Shown: positions 46,675-58,041 of the stretch, piece by piece
Position numbering within the stretch: the stretch's first letter is position 1
How the letters are laid out: each line of letters begins with the position of its first letter
Assembly (NCBI RefSeq): GCF_964204865.1
Contig: NC_135263.1
Location: 19,451,426 to 19,515,425, forward strand
Reading direction: 5' to 3'
Origin: Styela clava
Taxonomy: Eukaryota > Chordata > Ascidiacea > Stolidobranchia > Styelidae
DNA length: 64,000 bases
Translations under genes and position numbers: made by a program
Notes under the pieces: generated by a model
Seen by the model: the letters and a program-made list of their open reading frames with translations, nothing else
What the model was told of the DNA's origin: nothing
Databases searched by the model: none

Positions 46675-49600
46675 ATGTCAGCTAGCTTTATTTCGAACAA
46701 TAACAATGAAAAAGAATCAGATAACAGTGACACAGTTGTTCGATATTCGTCGAGGGGGATGAGTGAGGATTCTGAATGTGAACTACTGAGAAAGTTTTCA
46801 ACAGATGGAAATGCAGATGGCGATGTGGTGAGTTTTATTCCTGTATTAAATCTCTATTAGCTATGTCATTCATAAAACCTGACATTGTTATACTCTGCAA
46901 TATAACTTTAATTATTCTGACATAAACATGTTAAATAAACGATTCTTTTGTAATTAGTTATAATTAGATAGGATTGGGCTTTTTTCAAATTGAATAGATT
47001 TTTTAACATGATAAACTCGACACAACCTATATATTTGCAGTTTTTTGAAGGATTCGATCCACGAACCAGTGGTGATTCGGCTACAGGATTGCTGGTCAGC
47101 TCAGGTGGTGATGTTGAAAGTTTGCGAGAAAAAGAAAGAGAACAATGGGATAAGAAAATTGATTACATTTTATCCATGGTCGGATTTGCTGTTGATCTTG
47201 CAAACGTGTGGCGATTTCCATATTTATGTTACAAGAATGGAGGAGGTACGTATGTTCTAAATATACACCCAAACAGTATTCGATGCACAGTTTAGCATAA
47301 AGGACACGCGCATACCGGCCCCAGAATTATTTGCGTGGGATACGAGATTTATGGCTTTTTCCGAAAATCGTAAAAACCAGGTACAGACGATAATGAATGC
47401 ACTATTGTTATAAGTAAATAATGTTTGGCTGATTACTAGAGGCGTACTTTTACCTATAATTCCTCTGTAATAGGAGATCACTCGACCAAAAAGAATGTTG
47501 ATACATGACATTTTTTTCATTCACACAAAATTCACAAGTATTTGTTATGATTACATTCACTGGTTAGTGATGTACTGCTTTTTTCGTTTACGTCCATAGG
47601 AACGCTAGTGGGTGTACATGCAAAATGAAATGTACAACTTCAGTAAATTTAAATGTCAAAAGGCGTCGTATAAAAAAGATATATATTATATACATAAGTC
47701 ATCCATGTATTATTAAACGGATGTGATAGTGCTGGATTTGCGGAATCTTCAATGAACAATGATACATTTCCTGTGCTAGTCATAATACATTACTTTAACT
47801 GCGAAATGGTGCCAATATTAACGTTTTTTTTTGTACTCAAATTGAATTTCGTAAAGGTATGTTAAAAAGAGGAATTTTAATTAACGCAAAGCTGCGTATC
47901 AAATTAGTTTCACCTCTACTTCTATCTCATTATTATTGGGGTTCAAATTAAAATTGATGTTCGTCGGCGAATTTGTCCGTGATGCACAGCGTGAATGATC
48001 CAAATTGTTTCAGGTGTAACATGAAAACTTTGCTGTAAAAAAGGGTTTGTTTCATTGAAATTAGAACAATGGTATTCAATGATCCATATCTTCAGCTTAA
48101 ACTTATTATCTAACTTTGCAAGCAAGTGGAAGTAAACTCATTAATTAAGTTAGTGTTTGGCTGTTATGCTCGTCACTTTCGTGAGTTTTACGCCGGCATT
48201 TTATGTCAAATTTTTATAAAAGTGTTTCTTATTACCTATATTTGATGGATAATTGAATACATAAAAATACTTTATTCGCTAAATATACGATTCAAAATAA
48301 GCTAGATCTGGGCACTTCGAATCGAATATTCGAATTAATATTCGATTCGAATAGTAAATTATTTGAATCGGTTCAAAGCAAAATTTCGAATCGCCGCCAT
48401 CTTGTTTTTTTGCTTTCCACCAATGGTTGAGGTGAATTCTCCAATTTTTTTTTCATCGAAGCCATATTTTTTTAATGCCATTCTGATATATGACTATTTT
48501 CTGAGTGAGTTAATGATAAATATGTGTTTTTATTGCGTGTGAACGCTCAGTAATCTGTCCAAGTGATGTATTCTATGTTTCCAGTCATTCATTTGTTGAC
48601 AGGACCAATTACAATAAAAAGTTGCATACAATTACATATTTCTCATTGACTCCCAAGTGTTCAAAATTCGATTCATTCGAAAAAAAATATTCGATTCGAT
48701 TCTGACATCACCAGGTATTCGAAAATGCTCATCCCTAAAAATAACATGAAAACTTCGATTTTGAGAGTAACTAAATTAAGGAAATCTATAAAATAATAAG
48801 GCAAATTGACTCAAATTTAAACGCGCTCCGTGAGCGTACCTAAAACGTCACGATATAGAATATATCTTTGATTTTTTCACACAGGAATATTTCTCATCCC
48901 GTATACGATATTTCTATTGCTGGCAGGAATTCCTTTGTTTTTCATGGAGCTTGGACTTGGGCAGTTCAATAAACAAGGGCCAGTCACAATATGGAAAATT
49001 TGCCCACTTTTCAAAGGTAAACTTTCGGAAGGAACATCCTTGTTTCGTAATGCGAGTTAATTAATTCTCAGCTTTTATTGTTCTTATATATAATGATGTT
49101 CGGCAAAACCTAATTTTCCCAGAACTTGTAAAAAAGTAAAAAACAGTTATTTTCAATAGAAAAGCAAAATGTGCTGTTCCCAGTGATTAAAAAGAAACCG
49201 CGTTATTTTTTTTCGAAAACAATAACTAGAAATTGATTGTTTGAGGACATTATGACGACTTTTTGTAGAATATTCCCTATAGCCAGCAAAATTGTATTAA
49301 TTTACAATAAACGTTAATTCTCCTATTCAATCCATCTTAGGAATCGGATACGCCATGATGCTGATAACATTGTACGTTATGTTTTATTATACGTGCATAA
49401 TAGCCTGGTCAGTATATTTCATAGCTCGGTCGTTGACGAGTTTTTTACCTTGGACCTGTTGTGGTAATGCTTGGAATACAGCAAACTGTCGTGAACAACT
49501 TGGGAATATTACAACTAATCCAATTTGCGGTAAGTGCGCATTCATTAGCATCATATCCTACACGAAAATGAGAGCGTAATATCCCCTTTAGAAGAGGAAA

Positions 49601-52600
49601 GTCGGTAGTTTTATGTATCGTAATTACATCGTCAGTTATTTTATCATTATGATTCTTTTAGCTTGACCCCATGAAATGCCGATATAATATAATTTAGCCA
49701 CATGAAAAGTACTGCATAACATACGTTGTGCATATAATTATCATTCAGACGAAAGAAGAAATGCTTCATTACTTAACAGTACTTTTGTGCAACCAAACTT
49801 AACACGGGAAGTTGATGAAACCGATATATTTAAGCATACACCTGCTTCAGAATTTTACTAGTAAGAAAGAGATATTTTATAAAAGATTAACTGCAAAAAA
49901 GAACACGACGAGACTGTCACGATATATACAGAATTTAAATTTTTTTTAAGCGTGATCTAACTCAAATATGTGAAACGTATGAAATATTTTTTTTAATAAA
50001 TAAAAAATATAAATCAACATATGATTGTGGAAACTTGGACAGATTTATTCAAATAAATATATTGCCAGAGATTCGAATGACTACTAGTCATGAATTGAAA
50101 TTTAGTTTTACTTAATAAAAATAAGCAAGCAATCGGTTGGTATTTAGCCTATATCCTATTGTAGAACGCCAATTTTACCACCAAACTATATAAAAACAAA
50201 AATTGTTTTGGATTTATTGGTCTTGTGTTTTATTTTGATTCTACAGTCGCGAAGTTCTACACGTTCATGAAAGCAGAGGAATCGATGATTTGGGAGTTCC
50301 AAGATGGGAATTGGCAATTTGCCTATTTTTTGTAGTATTCTTACTGTTTGCTGTCATTGCCCGCGGTGTACGAACATCAGGGAAAGTGAGTATATAACGC
50401 AATCATAGGTATTTTTAAGTAATAATAAGTACTGATTGTGTTATGGGATCATCGTTTCTGTCTGATGAGCGTAGATTAGAACTCGATCAACGGAAACACA
50501 ATTTTGGTATCAGATAAATATAATATGAAAAACTGGAAAAAAGGTTACATTTTCGCTATATAGCAATAGAACTATGATTAGGTAAATATATATGTATCTT
50601 CATTTTATCGAATACAACAATCCTTGTATTATTAGCTGCTAAGTGATATTTTTTAAAATGGATCCTGACAAGTAAAAGTATGTTGATCTAATCTTTCCAT
50701 TCATTTCTGACTTCGACATGTTACACTTGCAAATACCACAGATCCACTTAAAATTCCAAACTAAATTTTGTTACGCTGGTAACGAGGCGTTTAAAAATAT
50801 AAATCTACCTACAGTATCCACAAACTTAACCACGCTTGACGTGTACATGCCTTAGAAGGTTAATTTATTTTAGCTTTTTCATGGATTAGTAGAGTTGACT
50901 TTTCCCTGGTAAATACTATATTGGCTACACGTTTGGTTGGTTTATTCAAACTAAAAATTTATATAGATATATAGAGATATCAAGATATTCTATGTTGAAC
51001 TTAAAGCAAGAAAAAAAGGAGAAAACATGAGCCACTTTCTTCAAATTCACAATTGTTGTGTTGTAAAGTTTTACAGGGAATTTGTTAGAAAAATATAATC
51101 TTAAAATAAATTCAAAACTGTATTACAGGTTGTGTGGGTGACTGCAACAATGCCGTACATTGTTTTATTCATATTGATGATCCGAGCAGTTACGTTACCT
51201 GGTGCAACATTAGGAATTCAGTATTATTTGAGTCCAAATATTACAAGACTCGGTGATGTGGAGGTAATATTAGTTAGCAATATATAGTTATATTTATTAT
51301 TGTTTCTCGAAAATGAGAATGCATTAAATTCTGTAGTTTGTATTTTGATATTACTGAAATTTGTTTCTCTTTCTATGTCTCAGGTTTGGACTGATGCTGC
51401 CACACAAATATTCTATTCCCTTGGAGTTGGATTTGGAGTCCACATGACATTTGCAAGCTATAACCGTTTTGACAACAATATCAGAGTGAGTCCATATTAC
51501 CAAAGGCAACATGCATGCAGGTTTTGCCCGTTTTACCTATTACCTAAGCAGGCATAGGCGAACAAAATTAGCTATCTCCATATTGTTACACATACTTTTG
51601 GAGCGCCCAATTTTGTCCATATGATTTTAGTTGTGTTCACCAATTCGTGAATAATCGTTGATGTCGGACTATCTGAAAAGTTTAACGAAATCATTCTATT
51701 AATGACGTATCATTTAATACAGCTGAGCTCAAATTTCCAAGACAAAAATCCATGCACATAAATTTAAATGCAACCAAAAGAAACTATTTATTGCAAGTTG
51801 CCTAATATTTTTGACTGTATGGAAAAATTTTAAGCGCCATTTTTCTTTCTTTACAACTGCTTATTAGAAACATTTTACTTTAGTTTGATGCAATCGTGAC
51901 GTCGCTAATCAATTGTTGTACAAGTTTTTTGTCCGGTTTCATGATTTTCTCAGTTCTGGGATATATGGCGGTGAAAAACAACGTGGATATTGATAAAGTT
52001 GCCACAGACGGTTAGTTTTTTAATTTACCTACACTTATTTGACCCAGCATTCTGCTGGAAGTTGGAAAATGAGAGATGTCAATTACATTTAACAGGTCCT
52101 GGACTGGTATTCGTTGTATATCCTGAAGTCATTTCGCAAATTCCTGGAGCACCGTTCTGGTCATTTGTATTCTTTGTCATGTTGCTAACGTTGGGAATTG
52201 ACAGTGCGGTAGGTATGCTTAGTTCATGACACAATTGAGCAGAAGCATTCTTGATTCCAGCCCATTCATTCACGAATGTACATTTTTTTAAACAGCATTC
52301 AAGGCTATCTATATCTTGATATTTTTAAACAATTACTCTAAAATACCTCAAACTAGAATTCGAAACAGCATAATTTTCATATGGAAATTATACTTATATA
52401 TTTAATTGCAATTCAACATTTTATAGACGATCGTTATAAATAACTGACACCGTTACTAATTTAGATGGCAATTTGTGTTTTTGGTGTGCCGAACATTTGA
52501 CTAATGAACTAATTAAAGTTTCCCAGTTTTTTCATCGCACGAAAGCGAGGATTTGATAAATTACGTCAGCTTGCGTGATAATCTTTGCCTAATAAGTTTA

Positions 52601-54808
52601 TTTCACCATTTAACTATACAGATGGGAGCAATGGAAGCTCTAGTCACCGGTATAAGCGATGACATCATGTTCGTCAAAAAGCATAGAATATTTTTTGTTG
52701 CCGGATTGAATATTTTCGTCTACTTTCTTGCATTCTTGAACATAACCAATGTAAGTGCATGAAAAATGTAGGTGATCTTATAAAGTTAATGTCAGGTACC
52801 AATTGCTGCATGTTCGTTGTCAACCACAGTCGATATTTCCGTAGCAACAGTAGACCTCGGCGTGTCAGTCAGTGAGTGGTCTGTTATGTCTCCCATTATA
52901 TTAGTGAACGCCAGTAGTTCTGCCATCTCTTAAATTAACCTTGAACTGAAATACTATTTTCATGTTATAGTGCAGTATAATCATTATTGCCTTGTGGATG
53001 GATAAACAGGTACGTTAGAGCAATGTCTACGGTTTTTTTCGAAATCTTCACCTTAAAATTAAATATGACAGCAATTCTTTTATCTATTCAATTTATATTC
53101 TTCCATTGTCCATTTCCAAGATGGCTTCGATGTCATTGCGGTTTTTTTGTATGACGGTCTGCCGAATGTCTTTCGAAGGTCTCACTCTGACCACTGAAAC
53201 GCCACTGTCCTTAGGTATTGAAATATCAGTTGGGGCTTAACACTTGATAAACTATTATAAAATAAACGAGTAGGCAATTTTGAATCAATAAATTCACCTT
53301 TTTGATAATGAACTTTAGTTAGGATATCAGGTCGTTGAAATATTTCAGGCCTCCCGTGAAGTCTCAGAGGCCATGACAGGCAGTCATTAATAATAACCTT
53401 TCCTTGGTTGTCGAATTCTGAAAACATGATATTCCATTGAAGGGCGGAATCTACATTTTAACTCTCCTGGACACTCATTCTGCTGGAACATCTCTTCTGT
53501 TTTGTGTCTTCTTGGAAAGTACCGTTGTTGCGTGGGTTTACGGCGTTGATCGATTCTCTGGAGACATTGAACAGATGCTGGGATATATACCAAACGTTTT
53601 ATGGAGAGTGTGTTGGAAATTCATTAGTCCGGCATTTTTGTTGGTTTGTCATTCAATTCATTTGTTATTAAAATACAAAAAGTTTATTCGCGTTACGTCC
53701 TTCATGCCCTTCGTTTGATATTGTAACACTCGGTGGTAAAATTAAAAATTGAAACATCAATGTGAAATATCATTTTTAAAACCCGTAATTTAAATGTTGA
53801 CTATTCGCTTTATGTATTATGTATACAGCGATTATACACTATTGGGTACTCCCGTAGTATTTGTACCAGGTTAGGGTTAGGCGATAATTTCATTCCGATT
53901 TTCCTTATTTTAGTTCTATTGCGAGTTCGAGGACTGTCTGTGTTAGCCAAGTGAATATCCTCGTTTCGATAGATTTCAGTTCCTTCACACAACTTGATGT
54001 AAAATAGGCGAACAAAATTAGTTACCTTAGATACCATATTGGTACACATACTTCTGGAGCGCCCACTATTGTACCAAATTATGATTACAATTTTTTTAGT
54101 TCATCGTTATCATGAGCATAGCGAACTATTCATCTATGGAATATGGTTCGTATAAGTTTCCTTCTTGGGCAGACACAGTTGGATGGTTAATCGCGGGATC
54201 ATCGATGATATTGGTACCATGTGTTGCCATTTATAAACTCAGTGTTCTTCCAGGAAACTTCAAACAGGTTAAAGCTATTTTATATAAGTTGCAATTGCAC
54301 AACATCATTGTTAATGTTTTGTATATATAGGATATAGTTTTAAGAGCAATAAACTTGAGCTTTTGAATATGAGGAAATTGAAAACAACTTAATATATAAT
54401 ATAATTTAACTAAAACTGGTATTTAATCCATAACACCAGTATCCCTTCGGTACGAGATTTTTACCAATAGATGAATAAAAATGACTTTTTATCATTTTAT
54501 TTTCTAGAAATTGGCACTTTCAGTTTCTCCGGAACAAGATCACAAATCAATTATAGAGGGTCGACTTACAGTCAAGCAGTCCCAGGTAAGTTGGTGCGTC
54601 GATTCGCATGTTTGAATTTATCTTTAACATTAAAAAATATTCAATTGAGATTATAAAATAATTGATTTAATTTTTTACAAAAACATAATTTTCAAAACTC
54701 TCTCGATTCAAGCAAAATTTAATACTATAAATCCATTTATCTATATATATAACAATTTAAGTTATTACTACTCGTGTTTTTCAGCTGAAGCATTGGACAG
54801 CAATATGA
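46675..54808 (+). CDS. SLC6 sodium-dependent monoamine-type neurotransmitter transporter
   Basis: Plasma-membrane Na+/Cl- coupled symporter with 12 helices, 668 residues. Exons: 46675-46827, 47041-47245, 48885-49016, 49341-49529, 49749-49860, 50247-50385, 51129-51263, 51384-51485, 51884-52010, 52096-52208, 52622-52750, 53443-53643, 54100-54267, 54508-54585 and 54785-54808; all are GT/AG and the phases sum exactly. TM1 reads [13 protein letters not shown] with Asp103 at the amine-binding position (Asp98 of human SERT) and Asn106 at the Na1 site. Tyr180 in TM3 matches SERT Tyr176. C204 and C213 are spaced like the SERT loop disulfide and are followed by several N-glycosylation sequons (N219, N231, N236). 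TM6 has FYSLGVGFG where SERT has proline for the valine. TM8 has LGIDSA (Asp467, Ser468). These points favour a monoamine carrier, but the exact substrate is unresolved. AATAAA is at 55229-55234. Confidence 0.93.
48303..48737. mobile_element. MITE in SLC6 intron 2, TAG-TGGGCA ends
   Basis: It starts TAGATCTGGGCACTTCGAATC and ends TTCGAAAATGCTCATCCCTA, with repeated attcgattcg phrases. It resembles the 6865-8396 terminal type. The flanks match only loosely. Confidence 0.6.
51545..51612 (+). mobile_element. truncated MITE in SLC6 intron 8
   Basis: aggcgaacaaaattag, catattgttacacatac and ttttggagcgccca match the right part of 53843-54065. The left part is missing. Confidence 0.6.
53843..54065 (+). 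mobile_element. MITE of the gtaccaggttaggg family in SLC6 intron 12
   Basis: The left end TGGGTACTCCCGTAGTATTTG and right end ATACTTCTGGAGCGCCCA are imperfect inverted repeats. The interior is shared with 21557-21770 and 3512-3885. It ends 35 bases before exon 13. Confidence 0.75.
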
Positions 54809-57053
54809 AAAAATGAAATAGGGCGTTGATTTTGAAATTTTTGTCAATATATTTTATTTCTGTTACAACTTTCTACTTATGTACAGCATACTGAACTGAA
54901 AGTATAAATAAGTTCATGACGATATATTGCATATTCTGTTTATAGTTGTAAATATTTTTACACTTTCTGTTTACTTCTCGATAGTTCACATTATAACTGG
55001 TTGTGGCATAATAGTTAGCGCAAGATATTCTAACGTTATGTTTTGATTGTTTGATATTGATTGTCTCTCGACTGAACTTTGATGTGAATACATTCTTGGT
55101 ATGTTCCCACTGAGTAAAGAAAGTAAAAAATTCAGATACCTATTATAGAAAGGAGAATCCATGCAGTAAATCGATTTTTCGGGGTAATCTTTGAATGATC
55201 TCTCCAACGTTAGTTGAAAAAAGTATAAAATAAAGAATGCTGATAAACTATCAGGAAATATATGGAGAAAAACTCTTTCATATTTGTAAAAATGACGTTC
55301 CGATTAATATGAACATAGTTAATTAGGAAGACTTTCCATACGCAGGCAAATAGAATGTAGAAATAGTGAAAGACGACAAGACGCAGGTAACTTTACTCAG
55401 AGATGATTCTACTACTAAGCAAGTGCGCATGGCTTTGTTTTGAGTAATTTCACTGAAAAGATTGCCACGTCATCCGAATAAACAAAGCGGCTGGTTTAAT
55501 TAACTCGGACACCATCCATATGTATAATGTCTTCATAACCTGCATAAGAAATAAGAAACCGGGACAGTGCAGATTGGGCAAACTTTGGTTTGTTGCAAGG
55601 GTTAGTAATATTGAAACCTGTTCTTCCACGCCATTGCGGTTGATACCGGACATCATAGTATTTAAAGAAAGTTCATTAAATATCTACTGCTCTACAAAGT
55701 AGAAAAACCCTTCGTCTTTTTACGCCTCAAGAGTTGGTGTTGCGATTTATCCTCTTCATTTTAAATTATTTTGATTGAGAACAGAGAGAAAATATTCAAT
55801 GAATATTTCGACGGTTTTCCCCGGGTAGAGATTTAAAACCTAAAAGTATTATCGCACACTAACATTCAGTAAACAACAGCGAACCACAACGGGAACAAGC
55901 TTTATATCTTCCTATAGCATCTATATGATTACTGATATGAAACTAGTTGGAAGTAAATCGCCGTGAACTCCAGAGGAGAACAGCGGAGCAATGCAATCAC
56001 CCACTCGCATCTAGTTTCGGCTAATGCAAACTTAGGCTAACAAAATCTTGATATTAATATGGATATGCAGCTAAAATGTGCCCATGAATAGCCTTTAATG
56101 TCGTTTTCGTGGTTGCGTTATCCCGACTTAAATGGGACGTATGGTAAGCCTAGATATACATCATCAATCAAACATGAATGAATCGTGGTTTGCTATAAAA
56201 AAAACGGCGCTCCCGAAGATGGCGCACAACTGAACCCTAAACTGGTACACATACTATGTTCGGGTTGTGCGCCATTGCAGTTGTTTGGCACTACTTATAT
56301 CATATCGCACATCATCTACGATGTCAAATCTTCATTGAGTAATATAACATTAAACGTCTGTAAAAACTTTAACATTAAGTTAAGTTCTTTTTGAATAGCC
56401 ACCGTACGCGAAGCAATGTTGTGTGAAGCATGAGCAGTGGAAATGAAAGCCACAGAAGAAAACCCAAACAACTAGCATATCACAATCTAAGCAAACACGA
56501 TAACAATGATCAATATATGGACGAAGGTTCAATGAGTAACCCCAGCTACCTAATAGTTTCTGCCAAAAGAATATATTACATTTACTTTTCTATTTCAAAA
56601 CGAAACTATTTACCGTGTCATTATAGATGTGGAAGCGCGGAAGAGGTTTTTAACTGCACTTGCTTTGACATAGCTAAATTTATATTTGTCCAAAAACAAA
56701 TTTACTTACCAAAAATAGAAAAAGGAAACAGTTTCCGTCCCCTTCTGATTTCTCGGACACCGTACGAAGCAACTGACCGAAAGCGATGTAAGAGCGTTCA
56801 CGATTAACGTGATAAAACAGGGCTCACGCGAATAAAAACAGAAAAATTTTGGGTCAAAATTACAAATAATTATCTTTTGGCGCATTTTTTTGCACCGATG
56901 AAGTTGCCATAACAGCAACAACGAAACTAACAACAGCAACAATAGTTTGGAAAAACGATCCGTATTGTCGATTCATGTTCAACAATTAACAACTAACCCT
57001 AATCAAAATTGAACCACGATTGGTTGTCGGTTGTCTACTTTGTACATCTAGAA
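54809..57053. other. intergenic, no gene supported
   Basis: It contains the SLC6 3' region and a truncated snapback MITE (56206-56275). An open frame at 56430-56807 starts with a protein-like hydrophilic stretch, but no homology or splice context supports it. An overlapping pair of frames near 55450-55700 is likewise unsupported. Confidence 0.4.
56206..56275 (-). mobile_element. truncated snapback MITE
   Basis: ggcgctcccgaag, atggcgcacaactgaaccct, ggtacacatactatgttc and gggttgtgcgcca follow the order of the snapback family, read inverted. The outer right end is missing. Confidence 0.65.
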
Positions 57054-57345
57054 CAGTGGTTTTCAAACGTTCTAAGCCGCGTCCCCCTTTTAGACTAACT
57101 AGCTAACAATGAGCTACAATTAACAAATAGTAAGCCGGGAGTATGTTATATTCAAAAATACGTTGAAAGTGCGTGGATGGAACGTAGATAATGAAATAAA
57201 TGAAAAGTTTTGAAATATTAATGTACAAAATAAGGCGGACAAAATCAAATCCAACAAATACTTTCATTTTTAATTAGCTTCATGCCCTCTCAAAAATTGT
57301 CTGCGTCCCCTTTGTGGGACGCGTCCCACCGTTTGAAAATCACTG
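57054..57345. mobile_element. hAT-like MITE, CAGTGGTTTTCAAAC family
   Basis: The ends CAGTGGTTTTCAAACG and CGTTTGAAAATCACTG are inverted repeats with one mismatch. The flanks atctagaa and atctataa match at seven of eight. gcgtccc phrases lie near both ends. Confidence 0.88.
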
Positions 57346-57821
57346 ATCTATAACTTCATGAACACACAATTTTGTGCGACGGCGGATATGTATTTAGTAT
57401 TATTGGGCCACATACTGATCGTCGTTTATGTAAATACCCTCTATAGTTCTCATTAGGGTACAAACAATAGGAATTCCCGGCCAAGAGTTCTAATCGAGGT
57501 AAATAAACAAGTACATGTAGCCATATTAGCGAGTGGCTATTATTATCATTGAAGATTTTATTATGAAACCGATGAACAGCAAAAATGAAATTATGCAAGT
57601 GATGTACTCAATAGAACATCATCCAACAATAAAGTTGGAAGTTTAAAAGAATTTGTCGTATCAAAACAACGACACGAAGGAATTGGAAACAAATAAAACG
57701 TTGTCAATAGGTAAAACAAATAAATTAATGCTGATCTCATTTCAGCAAGAGATCAGTGATGATGGGTAAGGCAATTTGGACACAAAATCCCTACTCATGA
57801 TGAAGTATCATCACACATACG

Positions 57822-58008
57822 TGTGGTGTTAGTATTTCTTTACAGTGTAATTATTAGATAAACAATGTACTCTTGATTGCTCTGGTTCTGTCGTACTGCA
57901 CACTTTACTGTTTGCGTGTTATTCTATTGTTTACAGTGTTAAGTTGTGGTAGTGGTGTTCTTATGTTTAATAAAGCCTAGAATCGGTATCCTGTTATCTT
58001 TCATAACA
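57822..58008 (+). repeat. 5' LTR
   Basis: 187 bp, TG...CA ends. AATAAA lies at 57969-57974. The 14-mer TTATGTTTAATAAA at 57961-57974 is the reverse complement of 58010-58023. I see no difference from the 3' LTR. Confidence 0.95.
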
Positions 58009-58024
58009 ATTTATTAAACATAAC
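58009..58024 (+). promoter_or_regulatory. putative self-priming primer-binding site
   Basis: The bases directly after the 5' LTR do not begin with TGG and match no tRNA 3' end that I recognise. Instead 58010-58023 (TTTATTAAACATAA) is a perfect complement of LTR positions 57961-57974. In Tf1-type elements the RNA 5' end pairs with the primer-binding site in this way. This requires the transcript to start near 57961, which is inferred, not seen. Confidence 0.55.
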
Positions 58025-58041
58025 TTAACGAACCAACCACA

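Noticed and set aside
56430-56807. 125-codon plus-strand frame starting MSSGNESHRRKPKQ
   Set aside because: The first 43 residues look protein-like, but no homology, splice sites or neighbouring exons could be shown.
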